A stretch of DNA of 64,000 nt. It comes from Cheiracanthium punctorium (taxonomy: Eukaryota; Arthropoda; Arachnida; Araneae; Cheiracanthiidae). Both the position numbers and the translations under genes were made by a program. Shown here piece after piece: positions 11,425 to 23,119 of this stretch (positions within the stretch are counted from its first letter, which is position 1; each line of letters opens with the position of its first letter). The notes beneath the pieces are model-generated. The model saw only the letters and a list, made by a program, of their open reading frames with translations, did not search any database and was not told the origin of the DNA. The stretch lies in the NCBI GenBank assembly GCA_038373885.1, contig JAWZYV010013174.1:682001-746000 (forward strand). The letters run 5' to 3'.

Positions 11425-11936
11425 ACCTTCTTTTATAATAAGTAGAGAAGATGAATAAATTTAAGTATTCACAAAACAGATGATGCATACTTCACATTTC
11501 TTATTGTTATGATGAAAATTTGAAGTCAAATTCGTCAGTCAAACTCTGTTCACAAGAAACTTAGTTTTATCAATTAAAAAAAATTACAATTATTACTAAG
11601 TTTTTTAAGTAATTGGATTTTAAACTTGTTTTCAAGAAAGAAACGAAAATGCAAGTTAGTATTTTTCCTATAAACTGTAACATACCATCGTATGTCAAAT
11701 ATTATCAAAATCTCATTGACTTTATAGGTAATGCGCGAACGGAAAATGTTGATATATTTAAGTAATGTCTGAACACCACTTTGAATTTCAAAGACATAAG
11801 GATATGAGCTAATACATTCATTAAGAGGTAAATTTAATAATAATAAAAATTACGGTAAAAACTTGATAAATTTCGGTAACCTTTAGAGCAGATGCGTGAC
11901 CGGAAGATATAAACCGAATTTATTATTTTTATGACT

Positions 11937-11997
11937 AGGGGCCAAGGCCCCCAGACTCGCTACACTCGCTTTTCGTATGAGGCATTCGGCCCCTAAT
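11937..11997. repeat. short inverted-repeat element, about 60 bp
   Basis: Begins TAGGGGCCAAGGCC and ends GGCATTCGGCCCCTA, so the ends are complementary over about 8 bp plus a partial extension. The middle reads ACTCGCTACACTCGC. No convincing TSD was found. It could be a minimal MITE or a structured part of a larger repeat. Confidence 0.4.
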
Positions 11998-12203
11998 AAG
12001 GCTTATTCGTAAAAAAGACATAATTTCAACAGACAAAAACCGAAGATTTGATCAGATAGAATGTTACTGAGCTGAAAATTGCTTAGTTCTTGCATGTCCA
12101 TTCATTGGTACATAAAAATTTAAACTTCACACTACAGTAGACCCCCCCTCCCCATAACACGGTAGTTATTTTGTTATAGGAATCCGTGTTCTACGGGTCC
12201 TGA

Positions 12204-12245
12204 GCTATACTCCACCTGGAGTGCGGACTCCAGGTGAAGTATAGC
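12204..12245. repeat. 19-bp-arm hairpin
   Basis: GCTATACTCCACCTGGAGT (12204-12222) and its near-complement at 12227-12245 (18 of 19) flank a GCGG loop. It leads directly into the GGAGTATAATCGCTGG tandem motif. Confidence 0.9.
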
Positions 12246-12321
12246 GCTGGTGGAGTATAATCGCTGGGGTATAATCGCTGGAGTATAATCGCCCTGTGGA
12301 GTATAATCGCTGGAAAAATTA
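12246..12321 (+). repeat. tandem motif AGTATAATCGCTGG, 4 units
   Basis: Four imperfect units of (GG)AGTATAATCGC(TGG) in a row. The motif shares AGTATA with the neighbouring hairpin, suggesting the array grew from it. Confidence 0.85.
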
Positions 12322-12461
12322 TTTGCACTCCTCAGAAGTACGATGATATTTAATGTTGCCATTGAAATGTTATATTAATTAGGAGCTAAAGTGTAATAAA
12401 ATCAGAACATCTGTTTCAGCTGTATTTTTAATTATGTAAACCTATTGGACACCTTACGAAT

Positions 12462-12612
12462 TTGCCACCCATGGCGATTTTTCATTATTTGGCGACTTGC
12501 GTATATGTATAGTTAATAATTAGCTAAGAAAACAGTATAAGTTTTCTTTGATAAAAACTATGGAACAGCTAGGATAGCTTGCCACCCATGGCGATTTTTC
12601 ATTATTTGGCGA
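12462..12612. repeat. 34-bp direct repeat, 117-bp offset
   Basis: TTGCCACCCATGGCGATTTT plus the following bases through TTTGGCGA occur at 12462-12495 and 12579-12612. A related motif (GGCGATTTTTCATTTTT, then TGGCAACC) lies near 31870, so this may be part of a dispersed repeat. Confidence 0.85.
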
Positions 12613-13645
12613 TTTAAACATGCTCACAACCTATAATTACTGCTCATGTAAGGTTCCCGGAAAACCGTTATCCACATTTTCATATACATAATCCTTTGCA
12701 GATAGGTGTATTTAGCACCACGAATTATATCATCTCGCCGCGTTGGCAAATATCCAAAGTGTACTATAACTGCTATAATGGCATAGTTTACGCAGCCAAA
12801 TATATCTACTGGTAGCAAATACTCCAGCTGGACCGATCCGGCTTTAAAATAATCTTGAGTTTAATTATTTTTCATTTTCAAGATACTGGGTTCTAACATT
12901 CTGGAACGCGAAGTTCACCCTGCTTGGAAAGATACCATTTTACCAGATTATTCCTAATGCCAAGATGGCACTTTTAAAATCATTTACAATTAGTTATTCT
13001 GTTTTGGAAAAACGAATAGTCGCTAACTCTAAACTCCTGTTGTCTAAGCGAACTTACTATTTGAAAAATGTCAACTTTGTGTAACGCACTTTGAGTTATT
13101 TTTTTCATATACTTTTTAATTTGGCGTAAAATGGGCGTAATTCTAATTCATGTTTGTGAATTTCACGCGATTCTATATACTTGGAAACGCTTTTTGCAAA
13201 GGAATGAATGATTTTGTGCCAAACCTGGCAACCATTAGGTTTATTTTTTCAGTTTTTTATTAATATCTTCTAAAATAATTCGATTTTCGAAATTTAAGTC
13301 AGCTTATCAGGTTCCTCGGAATTTTTCGAATCTGTTGACACCTTAGTCGAAACTTAAATCCCCACGGTTTAGGAGAAGATAGGCCAACAAGCATTGACAG
13401 CGCCCTTTACTTTTTTTTAGAATAGAGAGATTATTTTTTGGCATCATTTTAATCACCCAAATTTGCAAATTTTCCGCGGTATTACGACTTGATTTTTATA
13501 AATGTTTTAGGTCCACCCTAATATATATTTGAGTAAAGACTTATGTCCGACCCTCATTCATACAGAGGCTATAAGTTCATTATAATTACCAAAATATTCA
13601 TTTATATGCATAATTTACATTTAATATACAGCAATTATACAAAAA
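12613..13645. other. AT-rich stretch, no gene seen
   Basis: No domain, RNA or TIR structure recognised. A minus-strand open frame at 12624-12818 has no recognisable feature. Confidence 0.5.
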
Positions 13646-13800
13646 AAGGCAAGATCTTTTCTCTTGAAGGCTCAAAACTAAATACGGCAATATCTTTTCT
13701 CTTGCGCGTTCAAAACTAAACGAGGCAAGATCTTTTCTCTCGAATGTTCAAACTTAAACAAGGAAAGATCTTTCCTCTTGAATGTTCAAAACTAAACAGG
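13646..13800 (+). repeat. tandem array, period about 48 bp, 3-4 units
   Basis: Units contain GGCAAGATCTTTTCTCTTGAA followed by GTTCAAAACTAAAC with small variations. Units are contiguous, with no unique spacers, so this is a minisatellite. Confidence 0.88.
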
Positions 13801-15104
13801 CGGTCGAGAATAGATAATTAGATAAGTATCATCGTAATGATTTTGGTTGTTCAAATTTCGTATTTGGATGTATAAATCCTTTTCCTTCCTCCCCCGCTTA
13901 ATTTTTTCTTCCCTATTTATAAACTTTTTTTTTCAAATTTTTCTTTGCTTTATGATAAACTGTTCTTTATTTGGTTAAAATGCCCTTTAACCTTTTACAG
14001 ACCACATTGAGGTCCAGCCATATTTTAAATTAGTTTTTTTTTTTTTGTGTGTGTGTGTCTTCTAATGCTTTAGTTATACGATATTTGTCATTTAAATCTG
14101 GAAAAAATATGTTATGCAATTTTCATTCTGTTTCTAATTGGGAGCATCGTAATTTCTGTCTATTTTTTACACTGGTTTCAAAAACTGAATATACTGTTAG
14201 GTAGTTTAAAAAATAAGTGCAATATTGAAAATTAATAAAACATATGTTTTTAAGTAAAGATATGAATTCAGTTTGAAGGGGGGGAGGGTATATCAAGATA
14301 TCGCTGTAAAAATTTTGACAATGGCTTTTATTTCATGATTTTTTTCTAATTTCCCAATAATGATAGAAATGAAACATCTATTTCAAAAAATTAAATCATC
14401 TTTTAATTTTATCCGCTAATTTTTTCAAGTCAATATTCATAAAATTTCATTTTTGAATGAATTTTTAATTGTTGTTCATTGGTTTTTTGTTCCCAGTTTA
14501 GAACATTGGCCTGTAACAGGCTAAGATACATGCTTCTGCAGCATTTATTGTTATTGTATTGTAGAGAATTTCTCTCATAAAGCTTTCGCCTTTTCCTCGT
14601 ACTGCTGTTGTTTTCTTCACACATTTTTTAAAGAATATTTTATTTTTCCGTCTGTTCATACACATATTCATTGAAGGTGGGCTCTTCATTTCTTCCTGAG
14701 AAATAAATATATCAGTACATTCTATATTTCAATACGTTCATAATTAATAGCACTCATCGCAGGCTGTAAATTCATGAACTCTCTGTAAATGTTGGGCTAT
14801 TTACGACATATAATCAATCTCACTTCTGAAATAAAAAAATGTTTCAGGGACATGGATGAAAATTTATTGCTATATTTCATTTGGTATATGTTCATATTCT
14901 TAACTTAACCGTTTCATTGTTTCAATAAATATTAGTAATTCATAGCCTGTTTTCAAAGAGAAAAATAACTTACGTAAAATCTCCTTTAACTATTCGCAAA
15001 ATCGAAAGTATCACTTTGAAGAAATTTGGAAAAAAAACATCCTCAAGATTCAGATCAACAAGTCTTGTGTTAGTCCGACATCACTATGGAGGCAGGAAAA
15101 ACAA
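13801..15104. other. AT-rich stretch, no gene seen
   Basis: Overlapping minus-strand frames at 14430-14689 resemble no family I know. A GT microsatellite occurs near 14047-14058. Confidence 0.5.
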
Positions 15105-15119
15105 AACATGAGGTGTGTG

Positions 15120-15450
15120 CGTAGACAATTGGAAACTTTGCAAAACTTGAAGCGCGACATCAAGTCTAAACAGCTAGAATTGTTGACGGAAGACGTCATT
15201 CCCTAGCACGATTATGCCTGCTCACATGTTGCCAAGATTGTTTTGATTCTATGTTGCAGAAGTTTCACTTGGGATTTCCATGTTTTTGGAGCTGTGAAGA
15301 AAGACAGTCGTGGCCGTTGATTTGCTTCAGAAGAAGAAGTGCAAGCCTGGCTACAAAAATTCTTCCCTAGGCACCAGAAAACATTTTCCCATGAAAATAC
15401 TCTCAATCTTATCTCAACGTGGGATAAATGTATTGATAGTTAAGGTGATT
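15120..15450 (+). pseudogene. mariner transposase C-terminal remnant
   Basis: One frame reads LKRDIKSKQLELLTEDVIP, a stop, HDYACSHVAKIV, then FHVFGAVKKDSRGR, a stop, and FASEEEVQAWLQKFF ... WDKCIDS. This follows the usual order of mariner transposases: the LTxDVxLLHDNARPH block with the second catalytic Asp, the YHVFGxLK block, RFASDEEV and the terminal WDKCI...GDYF. Two in-frame stops are present, and the segment around the third catalytic Asp (SPDL.P) is deleted. The N-terminal DNA-binding half is absent upstream. Mariner enzymes cut and paste at TA dinucleotides; this copy is dead. Confidence 0.85.
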
Positions 15451-16003
15451 ACTTTTGAAAAGTAAAAATTTAGTTATTTTTTTCCACCATTCTCGTTTTC
15501 ATTTGACTGTATAAAAATTATTCGGCTTAGAACAAAAAACTTTTATCCTCAGCTGGTCACACAATCTCTAACTTAATTTATTAATACTTTAAACGGAATC
15601 TATTACAGGCTTTTGTGTGGTGAACAGTTATGAAAAATCGTAAGATTTATGCACTGCTTAAGGGTTTTATACTTTTTATTTTATAGTAAAGTTGAAAGAT
15701 GTCACAATTTTACTCTACTGGGTTGCTTAAAAGCTGCTAACTTCAGAATCTGGAAATAAAGTAAAAATATGTTACTGCTGAAGATTTATCTAAAGTATTT
15801 AGTCAATTTTTTTGTATTCTGAAAAAAGTTGACATTAATTTAGTGATGAGTCGTCAGACATCTACAAATCAGTGATACAAGTCAAAATGTCACAAATAGG
15901 GTGTTGTTAATTATTATGGTCATCATCATTCATGGCGTGACATTCCTTTTGAACCAAAGCCTTTTGAACTACACATTTCCAAACACCTATACTAGAAGAA
16001 ATA

Positions 16004-16190
16004 GGGGTAGGTTGTTTCACTTTTTGCTTGTTTATATTTAACTCGTAATACTACTACTTAAATAAAATTTTTAGCCTATAAATTGCCCATACGTTGTTTA
16101 TATTCACGTTAATATGAAAAACTAGAAAGCATTTTTTTCACATTGAAAATGACAGTTTTAATTCAACTGTGGAATGAAACAACCTACCCC
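16004..16190. mobile_element. MITE with GGGGTAGGTTGTTTCA ends, 187 bp
   Basis: Perfect 16-bp TIRs, GGGGTAGGTTGTTTCA at 16004 and its complement ending at 16190, flanked by ATA on both sides (16001-16003, 16191-16193). The TSD could be ATA or just TA. It is non-coding. It lies next to the pogo-like remnant at 16290-17397 and might be related to that element's ends, but this is not shown. Confidence 0.7.
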
Positions 16191-16289
16191 ATAGCGGGGT
16201 AGTTGATCACAGGTGATGGGGTTGGTTGTCTCGTAACATTATGGCACAATATAATCAATAACTTTTCTTATAAATGTACTTATATTGAA

Positions 16290-17397
16290 CTCTACACCTT
16301 GCTGTTGCACCAACAGGAGCTGGAAGTGAAAGACAGTCCTGCATCATTTATATGATGGACGCAGAAATCGTTGTTCTTGGGAAACGTAAAAGTGAAAATT
16401 TTTCATTCGTTTAAGGTAAACGCCTCATGAACTTCGTTTCAATCTCATCAGTATCATCGAGTTGATACTGATGAGTACTGAACTGTTGTATCGAGTTGAT
16501 ACTGATGAGTATTGAACTTCGTTTCAATCTCATCAGTATCACCAATCTCATCAGTATCATCTCATCAGTATCATCGAGTATCAATCTCATCAGTATCATC
16601 AGTATCATCGAGTTCAATCTCATCAGTATCATCAGTCTCAATCTCATCAGTATCTATCAAGTGTTTCACAGAACTTTTGCCTAAAAATGTAACCAAGATG
16701 TGATCATCGATTTCAAGGTCACTGATGGTAGAATTTTTCTGCTCACCATATCTTTGTCTACTCAGATGTCACTTTTCACTCCCAATTCGACATATTCGTT
16801 GTCAAATGATTCACTTGTTGAATAATAGTAAACCATTTTCCTTTTCCACGTATTTCTATTAGAATGATTGAGATACGCTTCATCGCCTTTTAAGGGTTTT
16901 TTTTTTCCTTGTAAATTTATTTTATGTTTCTCATTTAAGACAATGGCATTTTTTTAAGAAGTATCCTTATAGATATCCGATATTGCTGACTTTCGCTTAG
17001 GCTTCGAAGGATCTCTTGGAAGTGCTAGGGCAAATGGTCTAATTTCTTGTGGAGTAACTAATTGTTCTACACTTAGGTCTGCTATATTAATTTGTTTCTG
17101 GTGGAAATCGTATTGCAGAATGTATTAATTGGAAGATCCAGGTACTGGCAATTTTTTTTTAATATTGTCATCTAGGCTTGCATTTATGGAATCAGTCAGG
17201 CCTTGTTGCTTTAGAGGACGATCAAAATTTATTCCGGCTAATTAGATAAATACCTGTGCATTTAAATCCTGACTGGATTTTTCTTCGCTCATGGATTTGG
17301 TGAATGCGTAGGACACCTTTGATGAATATATAAAAATTATTATCGAAGGTACAGCATTTTCTGGATTTCACATCCACCTGTCCATTGCTTGGTTAAA
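16290..17397 (-). pseudogene. pogo/Tigger-like (jerky-type) transposase, C-terminal part
   Basis: Reading on the minus strand: FNQAMDRWM near 17390, YAFTKSM, then LVTPQEIRPFALALPRDP and KRKSAISDIYKDTS (about 16965-17065), ISDLEIDDHILVTFLGK followed by SVKHLI (about 16660-16730), an acidic DTDEIE repeat, and finally LSLPAPVGATAR at about 16300-16340. These blocks in this order match the tail of pogo-type DDE transposases, which end in an EIRPFPKA-like region, a 'VLVxFxGKxSxKHY' segment and a 'LPxP...GGTaR' motif. Frame changes and stops separate the blocks. The catalytic DDE core and N-terminal CENP-B-like domain are not present. Confidence 0.72.
16432..16660 (-). repeat. (GATACT/GATGAG) codon-like repeat inside the pogo-like remnant
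   Basis: Imperfect repeats of CATCAGTATCATCGAGTT and CTCATCAGTATC on the plus strand. Read on the minus strand in the frame of the preceding VTFLGK block, the first part encodes an acidic DTDEIETDDTDEIELDD run. It looks like expansion of an originally coding acidic stretch. Confidence 0.8.
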
Positions 17398-20255
17398 AGT
17401 AATATAACACAATGAACAATTAGTAAATTATTGGATATATCTATTAAATTTAGTGAAATATATATTTCATTGCTTCAAAGGTTATTGGAACTTCACCAGT
17501 CATCTTACATTCAGCGTGATAAAAGATTTAACGACATGAATATGAGATGGAAAAATACATTAATATAAATCTTGTTTCATTAAATTCAATATATTACATG
17601 TTCTGTTTGTATTGTAATGTATTCTCATACATAAATTATTACTCTGCAAATTCAAAATTTATTTTATTTAGCCTGTTTCTTGTAATAATTCTGTCCTTTT
17701 TTAAATGAAAAATGTTTTCTGCAGATTTGTATATCGCCTGGGGTACGTAGTCACATCGTGACATCCTACACTTGCAGCTTGTGGCAGCCAATCCCCATTA
17801 CGCATATTTGCTTATATTCATTATATAAGCAAACACTGCATGTGTTCCTCTAAAAAACTTAATTTTGAATTGAAAAATTTAAAATTGTTCTTTATTTAGT
17901 TTCATGTTATGATGTTATCAAAAATATTTATTTTTATTTATTTATAGAATACATCCTACTGTACCATGGATGATATATATTTAATAGACAATAAAGAAAA
18001 GTAATATGCAAATTTATTTAATTTAATTTGAAACCGAAAAGAAAGTTCAATTAAACAAATGTTGTTACAAAAACTGTGTTAAATTTAAAATGCGTTTGCA
18101 AAATACATATAGTGTTATAATATTTTAACACACACTTTAATAACAACCTGCATATTCTAAAAATCTATGTAAGTACTTTTATACTTTAATTTTTCTTTGG
18201 AGTTTGTAAGAATATTTTTTCATCACATCAGTCTTGATAATTAAGTCTCTTAATTTTATTAAAAAGAGGAACAAAGACATTCATTTTGTGATGATGATGT
18301 ATTTTTCTTGTAATATCCTTGTAAAAAATCTGTATTTTGATAGCTGTAGGAATAGTTACATGCCATATTTATGATATACAGATTAATTATAATTTTGACA
18401 CATCTAATTAAGATCTTAAATTGGATGTCACATCTGTGAAATACTAGACATTGTACGTTATTTATTTCAATAAAATGAATGAAGAAATACAATATCAAAA
18501 TGTATTTGTCACTTTCATATTTTATGCTAGTCTAAATTTGAAATTTGTGTTTTATTTTCAAAAATTTTAAATGATTACTCTCTGATGCTATGGAAGATAT
18601 ATTGCTTCCTTTATTTATTTTATTAATATTAAAAATTTGTGATATATATTTAGAAAAAAACTATAAAAGGATTTTTATTTCTGTTCGTCAAATGTGCGAT
18701 TATTTTTAGGGTTTAAATATCGCTCCTGGATTCAATATCCATAAATAAAGTAATATTTTGATGATGACGAAATGAGATTATTAACAAAAAATTTTCAAAA
18801 AACTCCCCTTTCTTGTTTTTATTTTAGTTATTCATTTATTAAATATCAAAATTATTCCTAGTTTAAATTGCGAGCTCCAAAAAACAGCCAAAGTCAGAAC
18901 TGATTAACAATGCGTCAAATTGTACCAATACTATTTCTTATTCTCAGCATTCCTATAGACATTAGAAATATCTTTTAGATTGCATATTTCATTGCATTTA
19001 AAATTTCAGATATTGTAACTAGAAAATGAAGAACAGGAGTTGGCAGAATTGTAAACATTACCAGAAAAGTCTCATTAAAATATTTCGCCTTTTGAGGGGT
19101 TCAGAATGTTTTTAAATATCTTCGATTATTTATTTTCTTTTGTTATTCTAGATCACAGCTCTAAGACTGTTTCTCATAGCAGTTTGTGCTCAATTAAGGA
19201 ACTATAAGTGTTGTACAAAGAAAACGGAACTTTAATTTTTCCTTATTGTGTTTATAAATTTGATAAACATTATAGGTTACACGTAAAACTTTTCGTTTCG
19301 TAAGAGCTTCACGTTGAAAAAAATCACTGAAAACTATTTAAATTATTGCATTCAAGCACTGGTTTTGATTTTTAAGACATATAACTCTTTATTAGAGTAA
19401 TAGCACGTATGAAGCTTTTATATGGGAAATAAACGGACATTTATTTTACAGAATAGTTACTGACAATTTGGAGAATCAGCTGTACAACCTTAGCAGATTC
19501 ATTTTAAACAGCTATTCTATGATGTTGGATTTTGATTGTAACCAAATGCAGAAATTGTTCTCAGAATATAGTTTGTTTATGTGGTAAATTTATAAAAGAT
19601 TTTCATGAAAAAACTTTTTGGTATTTGAATCAGTGGCCATTCTAGTCTACTAATCAAAATAAGATTTGAGATACAGTTATTTGGAACCATGCATACTAAA
19701 TTATCGTAAAGTTTGCCCAAATACCTAAAAAGAAAAAAAAATAATTCTAAAATTTCGAATGACAAAACTCTTTTTTTAATTTTTATTTTTCATTACCAGC
19801 AAAGTGAAAAAATATAAATGGCCATGGAACATTGTGTGTAGCATGGTAAATGACAATATTAGATACGTACAAAAAATAGTATTTCCTTTTGGGAAAACCT
19901 GCGAGTTCAGAATTCATCAATTGCCAGTGATGGTTAAGTTTTTCCTTTGAGCAAGTCAACTTTTTCCTACCTGTGGTACTTTTATTTCATTTATAATTTA
20001 ATAATCAAAATAATAGCATATAAATATGCATTTTCGTGGCAGCATGATCTTCTTCCTCATTAGATCAGTCCGATACATTTCTGGTTTTAGAGATAGCTGA
20101 AATGTAAGTTGCATCTGTTCATTCCGTAAGATCTTCCGAACTTGAAAGACACCATGATTATATAAGACCTATGACTTATAATGAAGTCAGGCAAATTACT
20201 AAATTATTTTACATCCCACTTTATTGCAAATAATCTTCTTCTTGCAATGCATAAG
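17398..20255. other. AT-rich stretch, no gene seen
   Basis: Almost 2.9 kb of AT-rich DNA. Open frames such as 18259-18498 and 19577-19765 (minus) look random. No TIR pair, tRNA-like fold or TE domain recognised. Confidence 0.55.
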
Positions 20256-20260
20256 CGTCG

Positions 20261-22016
20261 CACAGTGGAGTATTCGCATCAAAATCCTGGCCAAAAGTCG
20301 AAAATTTTAAATTTGTTTAAAAACAGTATTATATATGTTTTTGGATAGCCTAGTAACTGATGCATCATGTAATGCATGTTTTTCGACCATAATTCATATC
20401 CAAAAGATGCAACACTCGGTTTAAAAGCAAGTTTCTTCATTTACGGCAAGAGATTTCAGCGTTTCCTATTACTTCGTCTTGCATTTTTTACGGGCTCTTT
20501 AAATTAATTGACTGATTTGATACTAAGTATAATTGCAGTAAAATATATGTATTTTAATTATATGTATCTATTAGCTTGAAAAAATAATATGACTTTTAAA
20601 AAAAAAATTGTAAACTTTTTTTTTCTATTTTTTTTCAAAGATCCACATTTCAAAAAGCTTTTTGAAGGGGTGTCGCGGCTTGTCGCGCCTAATTTCAACT
20701 ACAATCGCAATTATTACAGTATTGAGTGTCTATTCCAAGAAAAAAATGTTCCCCCAACATCCACCATTTTTATAAAAAAAATTATTTATACAGCGCCATT
20801 TTTATTTTTTCGATAATTTTTCGACGGGTGATCGCAAAAGGGATACAAACATACGCGCTTGTATTTCTCATAAACTATACATTATGTGCAAGTGTTTGGA
20901 TAAATGTATATAAAATTTCATTTCAGTTAAGATTTAACATTGGTATTTTGAATTCAGTATGTAATTTCTTATTTTTCTGATGTAAATTTGCTATAAGAAG
21001 AAAATTTCTACATATTCCAAAATTGCCCTTTCTTAGTCCTGTAAATAGTCCCATCTATTTAGAGCTTAGTTTTCCATTTATGTCGTAAATTGTGTCCAAA
21101 GCAAAAACTCTCCATTTTTGGATCTCAAAGGTTGGCAACTGTGACTTCGGGTCATTGGAGTGTGTGTAAACAGAAACACGTGCTAGCTCTTTAAGTCGTG
21201 CTGGCTTGAAATAAATTACTTTCTCCTACAGCTTGGAATGGGATTTTATGGGTTTTAAGTAGGCTTCTTTTAAGCAGTGTCCTTTTAGCTGCTCTAGACA
21301 AAGGCCAAGGAAAAAGAGCAAGCCTTAATACAGTGAGACCCTACAACTTCTCTGCCAGAGGGGCCCGATGGTGGTCCCCCCCCCCTCTCTCTCTTAAAAA
21401 AAAAAGTGATTCTGAGTGAAGACGAATATCAGAGTTCAAAGAATCAGAATGAAAAAGTTAATCTTCAGAAGTCATTAGAAAACTAAGATCCCTATAGTAA
21501 CTACATTTAGATAAGTAAAAAATCTAAAATTTTTATGATAAAAATTGATTTATAGATAAGTAGTATTATATTTATAAGTATTATTAAAGTATTACATTTA
21601 TATATTATTATTGTGGTTAAGGCACAGCTACACGGCTATTTGCCTAACGGGAAGGTTGCCTTGGGCGGAAGGCTTTTTAAGGGGTTCTAATGCGTATTCA
21701 CGTGACATCTGGAGAAAATCGCCCAAAACTCCAGACCGTTAGATCGACAGCCGCGTGGTATTACATTTATAAGTGGTATTATACAACGGCAGTACTTCCC
21801 AGTAAGGGACACTCCCCGGACAAGACATTTGTTAGAAACCAACTTCGAGTCGTTCGGCGATATATCGCCAAATTTGGCGACAACACGCTGTTTTTATATA
21901 ATTTAAGAAGTATATAATACTAAAAAGTCAGTCAAAAGTCAACAGTAATGATTTTAACGTTAAAACACATGAAAAATATTTTTGGCCAGGATTTTGACAC
22001 AAATACTCCACTGTGC
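20261..22016. mobile_element. Transib-type DNA transposon, non-autonomous, 1756 bp
   Basis: TIRs of about 36 bp at both ends, with about three mismatches, begin CACAGTGGAGTATT and contain TCAAAATCCTGGCCAAAA. The first seven bases, CACAGTG, equal the consensus heptamer of V(D)J recombination signals. Transib elements, whose transposase is related to RAG1, have CAC-starting ends of this kind and 5-bp GC-rich TSDs. Here a 5-bp TSD CGTCG lies at 20256-20260 and 22017-22021. No RAG1-like DDE frame was seen inside; the frames at 20589-20980 show no such motif, so this copy must be non-autonomous. A SINE sits near its right end. Confidence 0.8.
21603..21758 (-). mobile_element. SINE family 2, partial copy
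   Basis: Contains the core TTCTAATGCGTATTCACGT followed by CATCTGGAGAAAA and AAACTCCAG, shared with 52310-52475 and, less closely, 31205-31400. Flanked by TATTACATTTATA at 21590-21602 and 21759-21771, a plausible retroposition TSD in an AT-rich site. The tRNA-like head is mostly missing here. Confidence 0.6.
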
Positions 22017-22143
22017 GTCGGTGAAATTGGACACTTAGAAAAACTTTTACTAAAAAATAGTTTTGTCTTTTACTCTTGTCATTAGTTGTTGCGCTGTTTA
22101 TTTTGATTTAGAATACTGTACTAGAATGCTAGATCTCAAGGAT

Positions 22144-22370
22144 GCCACCTAGGTAGGCCACCTGTCGTGGCTTAAGAACCGTTCTATCACGCCTTGGATC
22201 CGAGTTTGAATCCCAGTTTGGGCATGGATGTTAAGTTGCCCTTCCCTTCATAGTGGTTAACGCTGGCCACCCATTGAGTGCCTCCATAATAAAATGGCCA
22301 CAATAACTGCGAGAAATTGTACTGGATAATGCAAAATAGGCAAGTGCCGGCCCGTTGAAAAAAAAAAAAA
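22144..22370 (+). mobile_element. tRNA-derived SINE (family 1) with poly-A and TSD
   Basis: A head with box-A-like TGGCTTAAGAACC (about 22168-22180) and box-B-like GAGTTTGAATCCC (22202-22214) resembles an RNA polymerase III promoter of tRNA origin. The body ends in a run of A at about 22358-22370. A 13-bp TSD AGATYTCAAGGAT flanks it (22131-22143, 22371-22383) with one mismatch. This is a textbook LINE-mobilised SINE of about 227 bp. A truncated relative lies at 50497-50612 on the minus strand. Confidence 0.88.
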
Positions 22371-23119
22371 AGATTTCAAGGATCTGCTTTTAAATCCTTA
22401 TAAAGATGAAGATCTCAAAGCCATAGACAACAGATGATCAAGGCCGTAAGTTTCATCTTTGTATCCTAGAAAATTGTCATTTTTTAAATGGGGCTTTCAA
22501 TTTTTTCCTTCTAAATAATTTTGTTTTCCACTACAATTAATGTTTCAGAGCGAATTTGAGTTTTCCCGTGCACTTATCATTTTGCAACAAGAAAACAAAA
22601 AACAGTTGTCGCAATTAGAAAAGTGCTTCATCTGTATTCGTATCTTTGCGATCTCAAATTGTTATTGTTTGTCAAATTTTCAAGAGCATACCTATAAATA
22701 AGTGTAACTCAACTTCTGTTTTGAACAGTTGAAGAGAACAGACATAGTAGTGACATGCATTGAAAGATAGGTGTGAAAAACCAACATAAATGAACTACAG
22801 AAGGTCGTTCACACTTTATAGAAACAATTTTGTAATTAATTTTCTCTTTTAAAATTTTGAGATAAATCTTTGGCAACTTCAGAATAATCGTCTGAAAATG
22901 TTTTCTTTTGATTATAATATAAAAGATTTATTTCGAAAATGGCTATTAAAATTATTAGACGGCTCGAAGGTTACGTAACTGTGCATTTCAAGGAGAAGTA
23001 TTCGTATCAGCAAAGTAAAAATCTCGGTACTGCATTTCAAAAATAGGTATTTATAATGAATGAAAGGGGAAAAAAGCATCAAGCTGAAAGCAAAAATGAA
23101 AACATGACCGCGAAACCTC

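Larger units (their letters stand above)
7178..11444 (+). repeat. unassigned interspersed repeat X, copy 2 (interrupted)
   Basis: Starts with TAGCTGCGCACCCGCTCTTC, like copy 1. It ends in a CA/CAGA tail followed by CTTCTTTTATAATAAGTAG, close to the end of the 31-33 kb copy (CTTCCTTTATACATAGAG). It is split by the P-type element 7924-10265. Apart from that insertion it is non-coding; an open frame at 10990-11208 (plus, 72 codons) matches nothing I know. That the two ends belong to one element is inferred. Confidence 0.45.

Noticed and set aside
12134..12180. Pogo-type terminus (CAGTAGACC...CATAACACGG)
   Set aside because: Resembles Tigger/pogo ends, but no partner end or TSD could be found.
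13646..13800. CRISPR-like regular repeats
   Set aside because: Units are contiguous without unique spacers and the genome is eukaryotic; it is a minisatellite.
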